Shown here in pieces: positions 48,083 to 62,734 of a stretch of DNA of 64,000 bases. The notes beneath the pieces are model-generated. The model was given only the letters and a program-made list of their open reading frames with translations, was not told the DNA's origin and did no database searches. Both the position numbers and the translations under genes were made by a program. The stretch is from Nematostella vectensis (lineage: Eukaryota; Cnidaria; Anthozoa; Actiniaria; Edwardsiidae): contig NC_064048.1 in NCBI RefSeq assembly GCF_932526225.1, forward strand, positions 10,162,188 through 10,226,187, given 5' to 3'. The number at the start of each line of letters is the position of its first letter. The first letter of the stretch is position 1.

Positions 48083-51000
48083 ATTTTAAGCTAAGCTCCC
48101 TATCCTCTGTACATTACATCCATGCTAATCAAATCTGAGCTAAGCCCCTTATCAACTTTATATTAGACAACATTAATCAAAATGAGGAAAGCCCTTCAGC
48201 ACTGCACATGAGGCCAATGCTAATCAAACTGAGCTAAGCCCCTTATACACCGTTTATTTGACTAACACCAACCAAAATATCCGCCCCATATCCACTCTAC
48301 ACCACATCAATGATAATCAAACTGAGCTGAGGCCCCTATCTACTGTACATCAGACCAATGATCATCAAACTGAAGTAAGCACCTTATCTAGTGCATTTAG
48401 ACACATTTAGACACGCTAATGAAACAAAGCAAAGCCCCTCCTTCACAGTACAGAAGACTGATGCTAATCAAACTTAGCTGTGCCCCTTATCCATTGTACA
48501 TGAAACCCTTATTCAACAGAGCTGAGCCCCTTATCCAATAATAATCAAACTGATTTAAGCCCCTTGTATATTAGACTAATACTACTCAAAGAAAAGACCC
48601 ATATCCCCTCGACACCTGACCAATTAAATTCAGACTGAGCTGAGCCACTTATCCACTGTACGACAAACAAATTATAATTAAACTGTATAAAGCGACTTAT
48701 TTACTTGAAAACAAGCCAATAATAATCAAACTGAACTAAGCAACTTATCCACCACACACCAAACTGATGCTAATCAAACAAAGCTCAGTCTGTTATCCAC
48801 AGTACACGAGAGCTAAACTAACTCAACTGAGCTAAGGCCCTTATCCACCGTACATCAAATTGAACTAAGCTACTTATACATCGCATGCTAATCAAACTAA
48901 ACTACACTGTTTGCCCCTTATCCACTATACACAAGACTTAGCTAGGGCCCCTTATCCACTGTACAAATGACAAACGCTAATTCAACAGAGCTAAGCCCCT
49001 TGTCTACTGTTCTTCAGACATAATAAACAAACTGAATTAAGCCCGCCTATCCGCTGTTTATATGACCGGCTCCAATAAAACTGCTCTAAGCTCCTCAGCA
49101 CTGCACAAGCAGCCAATGCTTCTTAAACTGAGCATAGCCCATTACTCACCGCACACCAAAATGACGCTAAGCAAACTGAGCCAAGCCCCTTATCCACCGC
49201 ACATCAAACTGGTGCTAAGCAAACTGAGCTAAGCCCCTTATCCACCGCACACCAAAATGACACTAAGCAAACTGAACTAAGCCCCTTATCCACCACACAC
49301 AAAACTGGTGCTAAGCAAACTGAGCTAAACCCCCTTAAAACCCACTGCACACCAAACTGACACTAAGCAAACTGAACTACGCCCCTTATCCACTGCACAT
49401 ACTGATGCTTATCAAACTGGGCCATTTCCTTTATCCAATATACACAGACCAATACTAATCACACTGAACTAAGCCTTATATTTACTGTACACAAGACCAA
49501 CTCTAATTCAACTGAGCTTAGCACTTTATCCATTGCACACCAGACTGATGCAACACAAGACCAGCACTAACTCATTTAAGCTAAGCCCTCACCACAGCAC
49601 ACCAGACCACAGACAAATGCTAATCAAACTAATAAAGTACCTTAACCTCTGTACATCAAATTAAACTTTACCACTTATCCATCACACACCAGACTGATGC
49701 CAATCAAAGTGAGTTAAGCCCCTCAAACACTGTACACAAGACCAACACTGACTCATCTGAGCCAGGGCCCTCACCACAGCACACCAGGCAAATGATAATC
49801 AAACTGAGCTAAGCCCCGTATCCACTGTAAACCAATATGAGGTAAGCCTCATCTGCTCTACAACAAACCAATGATAATCAAACTGAGTTATCAGAACAAT
49901 AATAACCAAACTGAACTTAACACCTTATCCACTGTACACCAGACCAATGATAGTCTAATTCCCTTATCAACTCTACATCAAACAAATATTAATCAAACTG
50001 AACTAAGCACCTTATCTAATGCATTTAGACAAACACGAATGAAACCGTGCAAAGCCTCTTATCCACCACACACAAGACTGATGCTATTCCAACTGAGCTT
50101 AAAAGCCCCTTATTCACCACACACCATACTGATGCTATTCAAACTGTGTTTAAGCCCCTTATTCACCACACACTATACTGATGCTATTCCAACTGAGTTT
50201 AAGCCCCTTATTCACCACACACTATACTGACGCTATTCCAACTGAGCTTAAGCCCCTTATTCACTACACACCATACTGATGCTATTCAAACTGAGTCTAA
50301 GCCCCTTATACACCACACACTATACTGATGCTATTCCAACTGAGCTTAAGCCCCTTATTCACTACACACCATACTGATGCTATTCTAAATGAGCTTAAGC
50401 CCCTTATACACCACACACTATACTGGTGCTATTCAAACTTAGCTTAAGCCCCTTATACACCACACACTATACTGGTGCTTAATCAAACTGGGCTTACTTA
50501 TTCACTACACACCATACTGATGCTATTCAAACTGAGTTTAAGCCCCCTTATACACCACACACTATACTGATGCTATTCAAACTTAGCTTAAGCCCCTTAT
50601 ACACCACACACTATACTGGTGCTTAATCAAACTGGGCTTACTTATTCACTACACACCATACTGATGCTATTCAAACTGAGCTTAAGCCCTTATTCACTAC
50701 ACACCATACTGATGCTATTCAAACTGAGCTTAAGCCCCTTATTTACTACACACCATACTGATGCTATTCAAACTGAGTTTAAGCCCCTTATTCACCACAC
50801 ACTATACTGATGCTATTCCAACTGAGCTCAAGCCCCTTATACACCACAAACCATACTGATGCTATTCAAACTAAGCTTAAGCCCCTTATTCACCACACAC
50901 TATACTGGTGCTTAATCAAACTGGGCTTACTTATTCACTACACACCATACTGATGCTATTCAAACTGAGCTTAAGCCCCTTATACACCACACACTATACT

Positions 51001-54000
51001 GATGCTTAATCAAACTGGGCTTACTTATTCACTACACACCATACTGATGCTATTCAATCTGAGCTTAAGCCCCTTATTCACTACACACCATACTGATGCT
51101 ATTCAATCTGAGCTTAAGCCCCTTATACACCACGCACTAACTGATGCTATTCAAACTGAGCTTAAGCCCCTTATACACCACACACCATACTGATGCTATT
51201 CAAACTGAGCTTAAGCCCCTTATTCACCACACACCATACTGATGCTATTCCAACTGAGCTTAAGCCCCTTATACACCACACACCATACTGATGCTATTCA
51301 AACTGAGCTTAAGCCCCTTATTCACCACACACCATACTTATAATGCTATTCCAACTGAGCTTAAGCCCCTTATACACCACACACCATACTGATGCAATTC
51401 AAACTGAGACTAAGCCCCTTATACACCACACACTATACGATGCTATTCAAACTGAGCTTAAGCCCCTTATTCACTACACACCATACTGATGCTATTCAAA
51501 CTGAGCTTAAGCCCGTTATTCACTACACACCATACGGATGCTATCCAAACTGAGCTTAAGCCCCTTATTCACTACACACCATACTGATGCTATTCCAACT
51601 GAGCTTAAGCCCCTTATTCACTACACACTATACTAGTGCTATTCAAACTGAGCTTAAGCCCCTTATCCACTACACACCATACTGATGCTATTCCAACTGA
51701 GCTTAAGCCCATTATTCACTACACACCATACTGGTGCTATTCAAACTGAGTCTAAGCCCCTTATACACCACACACTATACTGATGCTATTAAAACTGAGC
51801 TTAAGCCCCTTATTTACTACACACCATACTGCTATTCAAACTGAGCTTAAGCCCCTTATTCACTACACACTATACTGACGCTATTCAAACTGAGCTTAAG
51901 CCCCTTATACACCACACACCATACTGATGCTATTCCAACTGAGCTTAAGCCCCTTATACACCACACACCATACTGATGCTATTCAAACTGAGCTTAAGCA
52001 CCTTATTCACCACACACCATACTGATGTTATTCTAACTGAGCTTAAGCCCCTTATACACCACATACTATACTGGTGCTTAATCACACTGGGCTTACTTAT
52101 TCACTACACACCATACTGATGCTATTCAATCTGAGCTTAAGCCCCTTATTCACTACACACCATACTGATGCTATTCAATCTGAGCTTAAGCCCCTCATTC
52201 ACCACACACCATACTGATGCTATTCAAACTGAGCTTAAGCCCCTTATTCACCACACTTATAATGCTATTCCAACTGAGCTTAAGCCCCTTATACACCACA
52301 CACCATACTGATGCAATTCAAACTGAGACTAAGCCCCTTATACACCACACACTATACGATGCTATTCAAACTGAGCTTAAGCCCCTTATTCACCACACAC
52401 CATACTGATGCTATTCAAACTGAGCTTAAGCCCCTTATTCACCACACACCATACTTATAATGCTATTCCAACTGAGCTTAAGCCCCTTATACACCACACA
52501 CCATACTGATGCAATTCAAACTGAGACTAAGCCCCTTATACACCACACACTATACGATGCTATTCAAACTGAGCTTAAGCCCCTTATTCACTACACACCA
52601 TACTGATGCTATTCAAACTGAGCTTAAGCCCGTTATTCACTACACACCATACGGATGCTATCCAAACTGAGCTTAAGCCCCTTATTCACTACACACCACA
52701 CTGATGCTATTCCAACTGAGCTTAAGCCCCTTATTCACTACACACTATACTAGTGCTATTCAAACTGAGCTTAAGCCCCTTATCCACTACACACCATACT
52801 GATGCTATTCCAACTGAGCTTAAGCCCATTATTCACTACACACCACACTGGTGCTATTCAAACTGAGTCTAAGCCCCTTATACACCACACACTATACTGA
52901 TGCTATTAAAACTGAGCTTAAGCCCCTTATTTACTACACACCATACTGCTATTCAAACTGAGCTTAAGCCCCTTATTCACTACACACTATACTGACGCTA
53001 TTCAAACTGAGCTTAAGCCCCTTATACACCACACACCATACTGATGCTATTCCAACTGAGCTTAAGCCCCTTATACACCACACACCATACTGATGCTATT
53101 CAAACTGAGCTTAAGCCCCTTATTCACCACACACCATACTGATGTTATTCTAACTGAGCTTAAGCCCCTTATACACCACATACTATACTGGTGCTTAATC
53201 ACACTGGGCTTACTTATTCACTACACACCATACTGATGCTATTCAAACTGAGCTTAAGCCCCTTATTCACTACACACCATACTGATGCTATTCAATCTGA
53301 GCTTAAGCCCCTTATACACCACGCACTAACTGATGCTATTCAAACTGAGCTTAAGCCCCTCATTCACTACACACCATACTGATGCTATTCAAACTGAGTT
53401 TAAGCTCCTTATTCACCACACACTATACTGATGCTATTCCAACTGAGCTCAAGGCCCTTATACACCACACACCATACTGATGCTATTCAAACTAAGCTTA
53501 AGCCCCTTATTCACCACACACTATACTGGTGCTTAATCAAACTGGGCTTACTTATTCACTACACACCATACTGATGCTATTCAAACTGAGCTTAAGCCCC
53601 TTATTCACTACACACCATACTGATGCTATTCAATCTGAGCTTAAGGCCCTTATTCACTACACACCATACTTGATGCTATTCAAACTGAGCTTAAGTCCCT
53701 TATACACCACACACCATACTGATGCTATTCCAACTGAGCTTAAGCCCCTTATACACCACACACCATACTGATGCTATTCCAACTGAGCTTAAGCCCCTTA
53801 TACACCACACACCATACTGATGCTATTCCAACTGAGCTTAAGCCCCTTATACACTACATACCATACTGATGCTATTCAAACTGAGCTTAAGCCCCTTATA
53901 CACCACACACTATACTGATGCTATCCAAACTGATCTTAAGCCCCTTATTCACTACACACCATACTGATGCTATTCAATCTGAGCTTAAGCCCCTTATTCA

Positions 54001-55152
54001 CTACACACCATACTGATGCTATCCAAACTGAGCTTAAGGCCCTTATTCACTACACACCATACTGATGCTATTCAAACTGAGTTTAAGCCGCTTATACACC
54101 ACACACTATACTGATGCTATGCAAATGTTAATGACACTGAATTAAGCCCTTATCCACTGTAAACTAGACCAACAATAACTCATCTGAGCTATGCCCCACC
54201 AGAACCTAGTGTTAAGAATTAAGCCCCTATCCACTGTTCATCATCAGACTAATAATAATCAAAACAAGTTAAGCTCTTATCCACTGTTTATACGATCAGC
54301 TCTAATAAAAATGAGCTAAGCCCCTCAGCACTGTATAAAGGCCAATGCTAAGCAAACTGAGCTGACTCCCTTATTCACTGTACAGAATTGAAATGCACAA
54401 CACACCAGATACTGATGTCCAACACACACCAGATTCTGGTGCTTATCAAACTGAACCAGCCCATATCAACTGTACATAAGACTGAGCCAAGCACCTTTTC
54501 CATCAAATTGGACTTAAGCCAGTTATCATCAGACTGATGCCTCCAGTTATATCATCAAACTGAGCTAAGCCCCTTGTACACAAGACAATCCTAATTCAAC
54601 TCAGCTTAGCCCCTAGCCAACACACAAGGGGCCAATGCTAATCAAACTGAGCTACAAGTGCACTTTACATCAAATTGAACTCAGCCAGTTATTCATCACA
54701 CACCAGACAAATGCTAATCAAACTGAGCTAGTATATGGGAACAATAATAATCAAACTGACTAGGTCCCTTATCAACCACACACCAGACTGATGCTAAGCA
54801 TACTGAACTAAACCCCCTATTGTACACAAGACTGAGCTAATCACCTTTTCCACTGTAAACCAGACCAATCCTAATTTAACTGTCCATGGCCCCTTATCCA
54901 ATAATAATCAAAATGGAATTATGCACCGCACACCAGACTAATGCTAAGCAAACTAAGCTGAGCGCCTAATCCATTGTACATAAGACCAATGCTATTCAAA
55001 CTTGGCTAATCCATATATTCACTGTACATAAGACCAATGCTATTCAAACTGGGCTAATCCTTATAATCACTGTAGTTGAACCCCATATCTGCTGTACAGG
55101 TGACCAATGCTAATCAAACTGAGTTGAGCCTCTTATCCACCACACACCAGGC
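48083..55152. repeat. Satellite array, 49-bp unit, about 7 kb
   Basis: The core unit reads TACTGATGCTATTCAAACTG, then AGCTTAAGCCCCTTATTCAC, then TACACACCA, 49 bases. The centre (about 50060-54120) is homogeneous; both flanks are older, with diverged units and indels. Landmark variants recur at a constant 1117-base distance, showing a higher-order repeat. Frames of about 60-80 codons across the array are by-products. Confidence 0.97.
51337..53188. repeat. 1117-bp higher-order repeat in the satellite, two copies
   Basis: Four rare variants recur at exactly 1117 bases: CTTATAATGC (51337/52454), TACTAGTGCT (51631/52748), CCATACTGCTATTC (51824/52941) and the CTGGTGCTTAATCACACTGG block (52071/53188). 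The real block may extend further on either side. Confidence 0.85.
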
Positions 55153-55922
55153 AGGGCAGTAGAAGTGATTATTTAACCTGAAAAGGAAAAAATAATAAAA
55201 GTAACAGTTATTGATTAAGCGCCTTTTTGTAGAGGTTATATACAGTAAAAAAGAACATGCAAAACAACAGACAGGTGATACAACTATTGCAGGTAAACTG
55301 GGCAATTCCACATGAGATATGCAATATCAAGATTTTTTCAAATTACATTGAGCCTTCCAAACCATTGAGCCTTATGAAAATGATAAAATATTGAGAATTT
55401 GGGTTCACGCCCATTTCACAGGGCTCACTGAAAAAGGGGCTTGTGCCTTGGATTGAAAAAAATTCCAGATTTCTCACTTGTTTCCGCATGAGGACACATT
55501 ATATTGTGGACACATTATTGTTGACATTACTTAATGTCCACAACGTTGACATATTTAAGTTTAATTTAGGAAAAAAGCTTCACATAAATGTGAAGAATCA
55601 TTAAAATTCATCTTTTAGATACATGCATCTTTTATGTAAAAAATAAAAATTGAGAATATCTATCCTACTTATATCATATTTTTTTCAAAAAGAAAGGTTG
55701 ATTTTTATGTTATCTCTGCAATACTTCTATTTTAAAATGAATAAAAAAAACTGGATGTCATTTTTTGGGGGAAAGCTACAGTACGACTTTTGCAGTGAAT
55801 GGTATGAGAAGCAATTTAAAGTAGAATTAGAAACAAATCTCAATTTTTGTCTTTGGATGTGATGCACAACAATCATGAACAAAAAGAATGTAAACATCAT
55901 GGAAATCGTCATTCTCCATACA
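55153..55922. other. AT-rich gene-free stretch
   Basis: No recognised feature between the satellite and the MITE at 55923. Confidence 0.45.
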
Positions 55923-56259
55923 CAGAGCTTCTGGAATTACGCAAAAAAAAAACCCTCAAAATTACGCGTGATTCTTTACTAAATTATACGCAAAATTACA
56001 CGGAATATCAACTGTTACGCCCAAACTACATTTTGTACCGAAGGAAAGCACGTTCGAAACATCGCACTCTTACGAAGAATATCTCTCTTTTTTTACGAGA
56101 AATAGAGGTAAGAACCCATCAGCTGTGCAATTAAATGTTTTGTCTTTCAAAATTTATCCAAAATATGTGGGATTACGTGGAAATTTGTGGATTACGCGGA
56201 TTACGCGGAAAAAGCCAAATTACGCGCTTCCGCACAAGCGCGTAATTCCAGAAGCCCTG
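55923..56259. mobile_element. 337-bp MITE, hAT-like ends
   Basis: Left end CAGAGCTTCTGGAATTACGC, right end GCGTAATTCCAGAAGCCCTG: inverted repeats of about 20 bases with one mismatch. CATACA flanks both sides (55917-55922 and 56260-56265). CAGRG termini are typical of hAT elements, although those usually make 8-bp duplications, so the family is a guess. The inside has many ATTACGC motifs. Confidence 0.75.
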
Positions 56260-56265
56260 CATACA

Positions 56266-58802
56266 TGAGACGTAAGACCAAAACAATGAGCTTGTCACAA
56301 GTTTGAAGAACAAGAGGCTAAAAGTAAACATAAAGGAGAAACTTTTACATTTGGAAGGCCAGCTTAAAGTCACTTTGTTCCCTATAAAAATAGAAAAAAT
56401 GTGCACTCTATAAACAAATGGAGGGTTCAACTTTGAAATAAATATGAGTGTTTGCATAACTTGTATAAAATATTTGGATGTTTTGGATTGGACAAAAATC
56501 CACATTTATGCTGTTTTAAGTATGAGCAGAGCTTGATGTGCCCTAAAATTGGATTGGGATGACTTATAACTTCTGGTTTAGGGCTGGATTTCAATATAAA
56601 TTGTTGCTGATTTGCTGCAATGATAATGCTATGGAGAACATTTCTCATTTGTTATTTGAGAGAAGTAGGTACTATACCCATTATAGACCACAAAAATTGA
56701 TGGCAAGGAAATTTAATAGAAAACGATCGCAAGATAGAAGTGTTTTACTGACCATATTATCGAAAGCTCTTACCTAATATCAGACTTCTTTGTGAGAGTA
56801 ATAAAAAAAAAATGCAAGTATTTTAACTGTAACTAAAATACCACAGACAATAATTGTTGACGAATTTAGTTTTTAAAAGTCATGTTTGTAAATGTGTGAC
56901 AGCTCAAATTTATGTTGAATAATTCAGCAATTGTTAGACTGTCTGATAATACAGTAGGTTGCAAGGGTGAGGTACTGTCCAAACAAATCAGGAATACAGA
57001 GAGGCCAAATAGCATCCTGAGACATCAACAACAAAATGGAAGGTTTTTAAACTCGCCATGAGGTGCATGAGTAAAGATTATTTCTTGTTTTGGGAATTAT
57101 AGCCAAATTCGTTGTTGTGCGACCTCCAAAAATCCAAAATCCCTTTCTTTGTTTGATAATAGTGCGTAGTCAATCAAACCAAACAATCAAAACCAGCTGT
57201 AATAAACACCAAGTCTTGTAAAAAGCTTTGGAAAACATTGTTCTCTAATTGTCAGTTCTTCAACTTGATGAGTCAGTTTTCAGCTTGTTTTCCTATGAAG
57301 TGAGATTTTTATGATTTTTTTTGCAACTGTCCAATAATAGGTACCGTCTGAAAATAGGTATGAGTACCTTAAAGGTTCTGTAACACCCTATATCAAACAA
57401 ATTTCATTATCCTCTTTAACAAATATTCTGGCATAGAATACAAATATTGTGGTCAATTTGTTTAAAAGCCATGTAAATGTTTCTTCATATTAACATTATA
57501 TACAGTCATAAAAACACTAATAGCTTTCTTAACTTGAACTGTTTTAATATTAGCTTATCTATTTGATAACGCATTAAGCATTGTGGGCTATTAGACATGG
57601 GCTCCTTAGCAGTGTGGTATGCCAGTTCAGGAAGAAAGGAAGTAATATAATGGTTCATTGTCCTTGTGAAAATGCCAAAAAGTCATGAAGATATTCAGCA
57701 GAAATCGCAAGCTGTGCACCAACTATCAGTGTAATGGTGAACGGCTAAGACGGAAAGATGCCGAGAAATGGCAATTTCTAGTGAGAATTCGCCCCAATTC
57801 AGAAGGAAATCTGTGCAGTTATGGCTTCTCTTTTAATAAAACTGTACCTGTATCTCCTTAAAAGGAAACAGTGTGAACAGGAAATCATTTAACCATTTCA
57901 TAATCCCATGACAATTAAAGACTTATTAGAGGTGAAATTAAATTTTAACAAAGAAGCAGTAAGCTGTTCCTCTGTGCTGTTCATTGATGAGTGTCCGCAG
58001 ATAAGTCTTGTTGTTTTCTCTTGAATTTGTAGAGTTATCATAGATAAATATACACATTTTTTTGTCAAACAGTTCCTCTGACTTGATTTCGGGTTCGCAA
58101 TAATGCACGGTTATTGATTAAATCGACCAAATCATGATAGCTACACAGAGGAAATCTTGCATGTGATTCACCCTGAGCTTACATAATATTCTATCTAATC
58201 CTTGCAATACTTTGAAGCTTTGAAAACTGTTTGGTAAACTGGAAAAACCGAAAGTGTACGACATTCTGCTACCAAGCTGCCATTTTTAACTATTGGTTTA
58301 CTGCGAATGAAATGCCAGAGTGGCCTGGAGTCGAATGTTTTGATGGCCAATGTTAATCCATTTTTTCCCTCCTTCCCAAACTGGCATTCTCCCCACTGCT
58401 TAGAGCTTAGCTGCTTAGTGTATCCAACCGGAAGTAATATTGCAAAAGTGAAAAGGTAAACTTTTAGGCCAAAATGGACAAAAATACCACAATATTCATA
58501 TTGGTTGCCAGATTTGCTAAAGATGACCCCCGAGGTGTTAACAGGAACTAATGAACTAGGTGTTCACATAGTCATGTTTGGGCTGAAGAAAACAAATGTG
58601 CCATATGACTGTCAATTAGTTTAACTAAGACAAAATAAAGATGCAGTAAACAAAGCATAAATATTGAGAATAAAACCTAAAATCGTCAGAAATGTGTAAT
58701 GAAAGCCCGTTTAGATTTGAAAGGCAATTAAAAAAAAAAACGGTTCAATTCTCTATTGGGTTCAAGTCAGGGCTTGTTGCAGGTATAGTAAAGAGCTCTG
58801 CG
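56266..58802. other. AT-rich gene-free stretch
   Basis: No open frame with splice signals or motifs that I can support. Confidence 0.4.
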
Positions 58803-59594
58803 CCTTTTTTATTGCATTTCTTTCTTAGCGTCCCCACAATTCTGGCTGGGGTCACCATCTTGAACCCATAGACGCAATGAAAATTTGTTCAATTTTTTAA
58901 ACATTCCGCGAAATTTTCTTCGGATGTAATTGGAAAAATATTTTCCGTCGAGGTGCTCATACTGTTCACATTCAATAACCCCTTTCCCGTATGAAATTGC
59001 TACCATCAACTTCACAAGTTTTCCCCCTTGTCCCCTCTTTGCTTTCTCTGGCTGGGCAGCCCGCTTTTAACCCCTCTCCATTTTTACGCCTTTTGCGCCC
59101 CCTTGGGGCTCGGGCTTGATAAGCTGGGTTGGTTTTGTGATAAAAGTTTAGCCCGTCTAAAAAAGGTTTATGTCCTTCGACCAAACATCTTTGCGATAGA
59201 GTCGCTTAACTATTCTTGCAAAGCGAAAATGCGTTTCTTCAAGTCCTGTTCACTCAGCATTCCTTTTCTTGCTTGATTGGAGGTACTCGTATCCATTTCT
59301 ATTTAGCGTACGTCAGACAGTTCGAACGCTCACTTTAGCTGCATCCGCATCCGCAAATTTCATCAATCTTCTGGCTGAAAAAAAAGACCTCTTGCGCCCG
59401 AAGTTTGTCTATCCCGTTGACAATAATCCGCTCGTGTCTGGGTGAGATTTTAAGTGGTCGCCCTCCATTGTGTCGACATTTTTTCTAATTTTAGATGTCT
59501 CGATCATTTTTTCCTCTGTATTTAAACTGCCGATAATCCTAAACCAGTCCTTTTTTTCAGGCTGTTTTTCAGGCTTTTTTTCAGGGCTGATCAT
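58803..59594 (-). pseudogene. Tc1/mariner-superfamily transposase, broken
   Basis: On the minus strand, frames broken by stops and frameshifts give, in order, a helix-turn-helix-like VSVRTV followed by RTLNRNGYEYL, then FLDGLNFYHKTNPAYQ with the probable first catalytic Asp, then LMVAISYGKGVIECEQYEHL and LWVQDGDPSQN with the second catalytic Asp. The end with the third acidic residue was not identified. An active enzyme would cut and paste DNA; this copy cannot. It ends right beside segment B copy 2 (59597). Confidence 0.75.
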
Positions 59595-59596
59595 GC

Positions 59597-60635
59597 CTCA
59601 TATTTCAACAATTGCAAGACAATGGGGGGACTGGGGACTTTTATAGACACCGAAACGCCCCTCCGGGCCTCCCAGCCCCATTTTAGGCTTGCGAGGTGCA
59701 CTGGGCCCCTCCGACCCCCATCCCCCCACCCCCCCCCCCCCCCCCAGCGCCATTTTAGGCTTGGAAGGTGCGCTGGACCCCTCCGACCCCCCTCCGATTA
59801 ATAATTGCTAATTATCAATCTACGTCGGGACCGCTTCGCGTAGATAAATAATTAGCAATCATTAATATACGGCGGGACTGGGGCCTTTCATAGAAAGGTG
59901 CATAAAAACACCCGTTTATCGTTTATATCCAAGGGTGCACGACAACCCTGTCAATGCTTGTATTCCGAGGCAACAAGACAACCCTCTCTTCTATCCCTAG
60001 GTTCCATGACAGTGTAGTGGATACTTTTTAACAGTCTCAAATTGGCTGTTCGAGCTTTTTATGCCGCTCTAGTAAGTTGTACAAGTAGTAGCTAGTAGTG
60101 TACAGCCAGAATCAACATAACATTTTATTATGGCTCTGTTGCGTGTATTTTATAGTTTATTATATCAGCGATAGAACTGGAAAAAGATTTATGAACGTTA
60201 TGTACACGACAAAAACGTGTTTTTTTAACTAACTGTGCTTACATGGGCTTCCTGTGGTGTTGTCACGCATTCATTGTTTATATCGTTGACAGTTACGAAA
60301 TCCGGAGCAAGCTACCAACAATAGAACCAAAATTAGTTCCTACGCGGGGAAACTGTAATGTTTCTAGTACAGCTTTCTATGAAGGACTAAATTCGACGGG
60401 AAGCGTGGCGTACGATTGCGTCTAATTCGAGGTCGATCGAATGGTTGACCTAGCGTTATCGAGTGCTCTTTTGAACTTCTACGGTTAGATACGCCTTGTA
60501 AGATGTTATTTAAAGTCTACCAGGACCACGTTTCGCATTTATATGAACTTATTTTGGCGATAAAAGCACAGGTAGCCCAGGCAGGTTGCTTGTCGTAGCT
60601 CGGAATTCGGCTGTTCTGAGATCGGTCGAGTAAAG

Positions 60636-60640
<5 letters not shown>
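59597..60640. repeat. Segment B, copy 2
   Basis: Direct copy of 45998-47034, joined on its left to the transposase remnant instead of segment A. A 45-base part of its end (near 60557-60605) recurs inverted at about 60861-60905. Confidence 0.95.

Positions 60641-60729
<89 letters not shown>
60641..60729. repeat. (GT)n microsatellite, about 44 copies
   Basis: Same position relative to segment B as the run at 47035, but shorter. Confidence 0.98.
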
Positions 60730-60732
<3 letters not shown>

Positions 60733-60934
60733 TGTTGTCAATAAAATTGCCTTAGAACTTAGAACATGCCTTGTTGTTGTCAAATTCACGTGTAATAAAC
60801 GATTTGGGGGGGTTTTCTCAACAGAATTTATGACTTCTCTCTCCCTACTAAAGAAAGTATCGAGCTACGACAAGCAACCATTGCCTGGGCTACCTGTGAT
60901 AAAAGGTGCCCCGATGCAAAGGTATGTGTTCTTG

Positions 60935-61480
60935 CCATTGTCTTGCAATTGTTGAAATATGAGCGCTCAGTGGGGGCTGTTTATCGCTTCATCAAAACTC
61001 GTGTTTTTAATTGCCACAAAATTTTATTTGATATATTGGAGGTACAATAAGTGCTGTATACCTAGAGTGAAAAGAATTGTGCACGTCACGTCCCATGAAA
61101 GATATAGGCCTCGTTTTCCGGGCTTATTCACGGAGTACGAAAAACATAAAATAATTGAAAAATCTGTTAAAAATTAAGAAAAATACTAAAACTACCAACG
61201 ACCTAATCCAAATATGTACAATTATATAATTTCTATTAATCAAGTTAGATTTTTGCTGCCCGGCTTAATTTTGTTTGTTTTTTTAGACATTTTCTGTTCA
61301 AGTCAAAAATACCGAAAAATCGCTAAATATATTCGAAAAATACATTTTCCCCTCTCGAGCCAAAAATATTTATACGATTCGTTTCAAACTTTCACAGAAT
61401 ACTAAGGTCATCAAGGGCTATCTCCTGGAAAAAGGTATTTTTGTTCTGAACAAAAAAATTCTTGGTCTGAGACGGTCACT
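60935..61480. repeat. Segment A, inverted copy
   Basis: Reverse complement of 45481-46025, almost identical. With the inverted piece at 60861-60905 it looks like the far end of the same A-B unit in the opposite orientation. Confidence 0.95.
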
Positions 61481-62734
61481 TATAATACACTGTGATTTAT
61501 TACAAAATATAGCTTCGCACAGTTAGAATAGAATATTAGTAAATTTGTTTCCTTCTCAAATTCAAAGGATACCCTTGAAAGCCTAATAAGTAGGCTTAAC
61601 AAAGCCCCCAGCCATTGGTGTAAGCTCTATTTGCACTTTGTATAGTGGTAATGAGATCTAGAACGGTATACTGAAAGTTAGTGTACAGCGAGACTAAAAA
61701 GCATTTGAGAAAATACAGTTAAGAACGGAATACACTCGTGTAAAAGGTTTCTTCGAAAATCAATAAACTGATCCAAACACGACTCTTGTTTCTTGAAATG
61801 TTTTGTTTCTTCATGCCGCCGCCGTTTGTATTAGTACCCGGCCACACGCCTCAGTTTGAAAATTGGGAACTATGAGATAAGATATTTTCAAAGCCAAGGT
61901 CAAACCAACAGACCAAGTCCAATGCAGGCGCGGACATAGGGGGGGGGGGGGGCATGCGCACGATGCGCGCGCACCCCCTTCCCCCCTTGGCGACCAAAAA
62001 GTGGGTCAATTCTTATCAAGAAATCTTCCAATACAATGCTTTGTCCACATAATACCTGACTGCGCAACCCCCCCCCCCCTTCTTCAATTTAGTATTGTCA
62101 TTTGTATGCATTTACATTGAATATGATCCATGAATAATACGGCTGAGTTCAAAAGTGGTATTATCCATGGGGCGTATTCAATGCAAATGAAGATTAATCA
62201 TTCGACTCGATTCATTTGAATTGAATACGGCTCATATAATCTATACTTAGATAATATAGATTTAGGCATTGCCTGAAAGAGGAGTTCCAATCGACCAAAT
62301 CTGTGCTATTAAATATTATTATTTTTACGAATTTTTTTGTTTTTGACGACGTCAACTATTTCACAGATCACGCGACCACTTGTTATACACGCTTCCCCCC
62401 ACCATTGACATCTACACGACACATAACATCGTCTGACAACCAAACACGGTGGGTGTCATGTATGTTTCAAGTGGGGTCAATTGAGATGGTCACGTGACGT
62501 CATTTATGACTTTTTTTAGGTATGGGCCTCCGCTCACGCGACGCTTCGCGCGTGGGAGCTCCGCTATTTAGAAAGCGTAAGAACTCTACTCTTCTTGGGT
62601 TAGGTGGGGGGGTGCGAAATCCAAAAAAAGGACCTACAAAGCCCTCCCCCCTTCTTCCGGGCGGGGGGGGGGGGGGGGGGGGGGGGGAGGGACAATACTC
62701 CCCTCGTGAATTTTGAATTTTTCCCTGGATCTCC
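61481..62734. other. Gene-free stretch with G runs
   Basis: G runs near 61940-61953 and at 62663-62687. Phrases like GAATACGGCT recur between 62120 and 62240. No supported gene. Confidence 0.45.

Noticed and set aside
49871-53771. Several similar frames of 60-119 codons within the satellite
   Set aside because: They follow the 49-bp unit and break whenever a unit has an indel; the satellite explains them.
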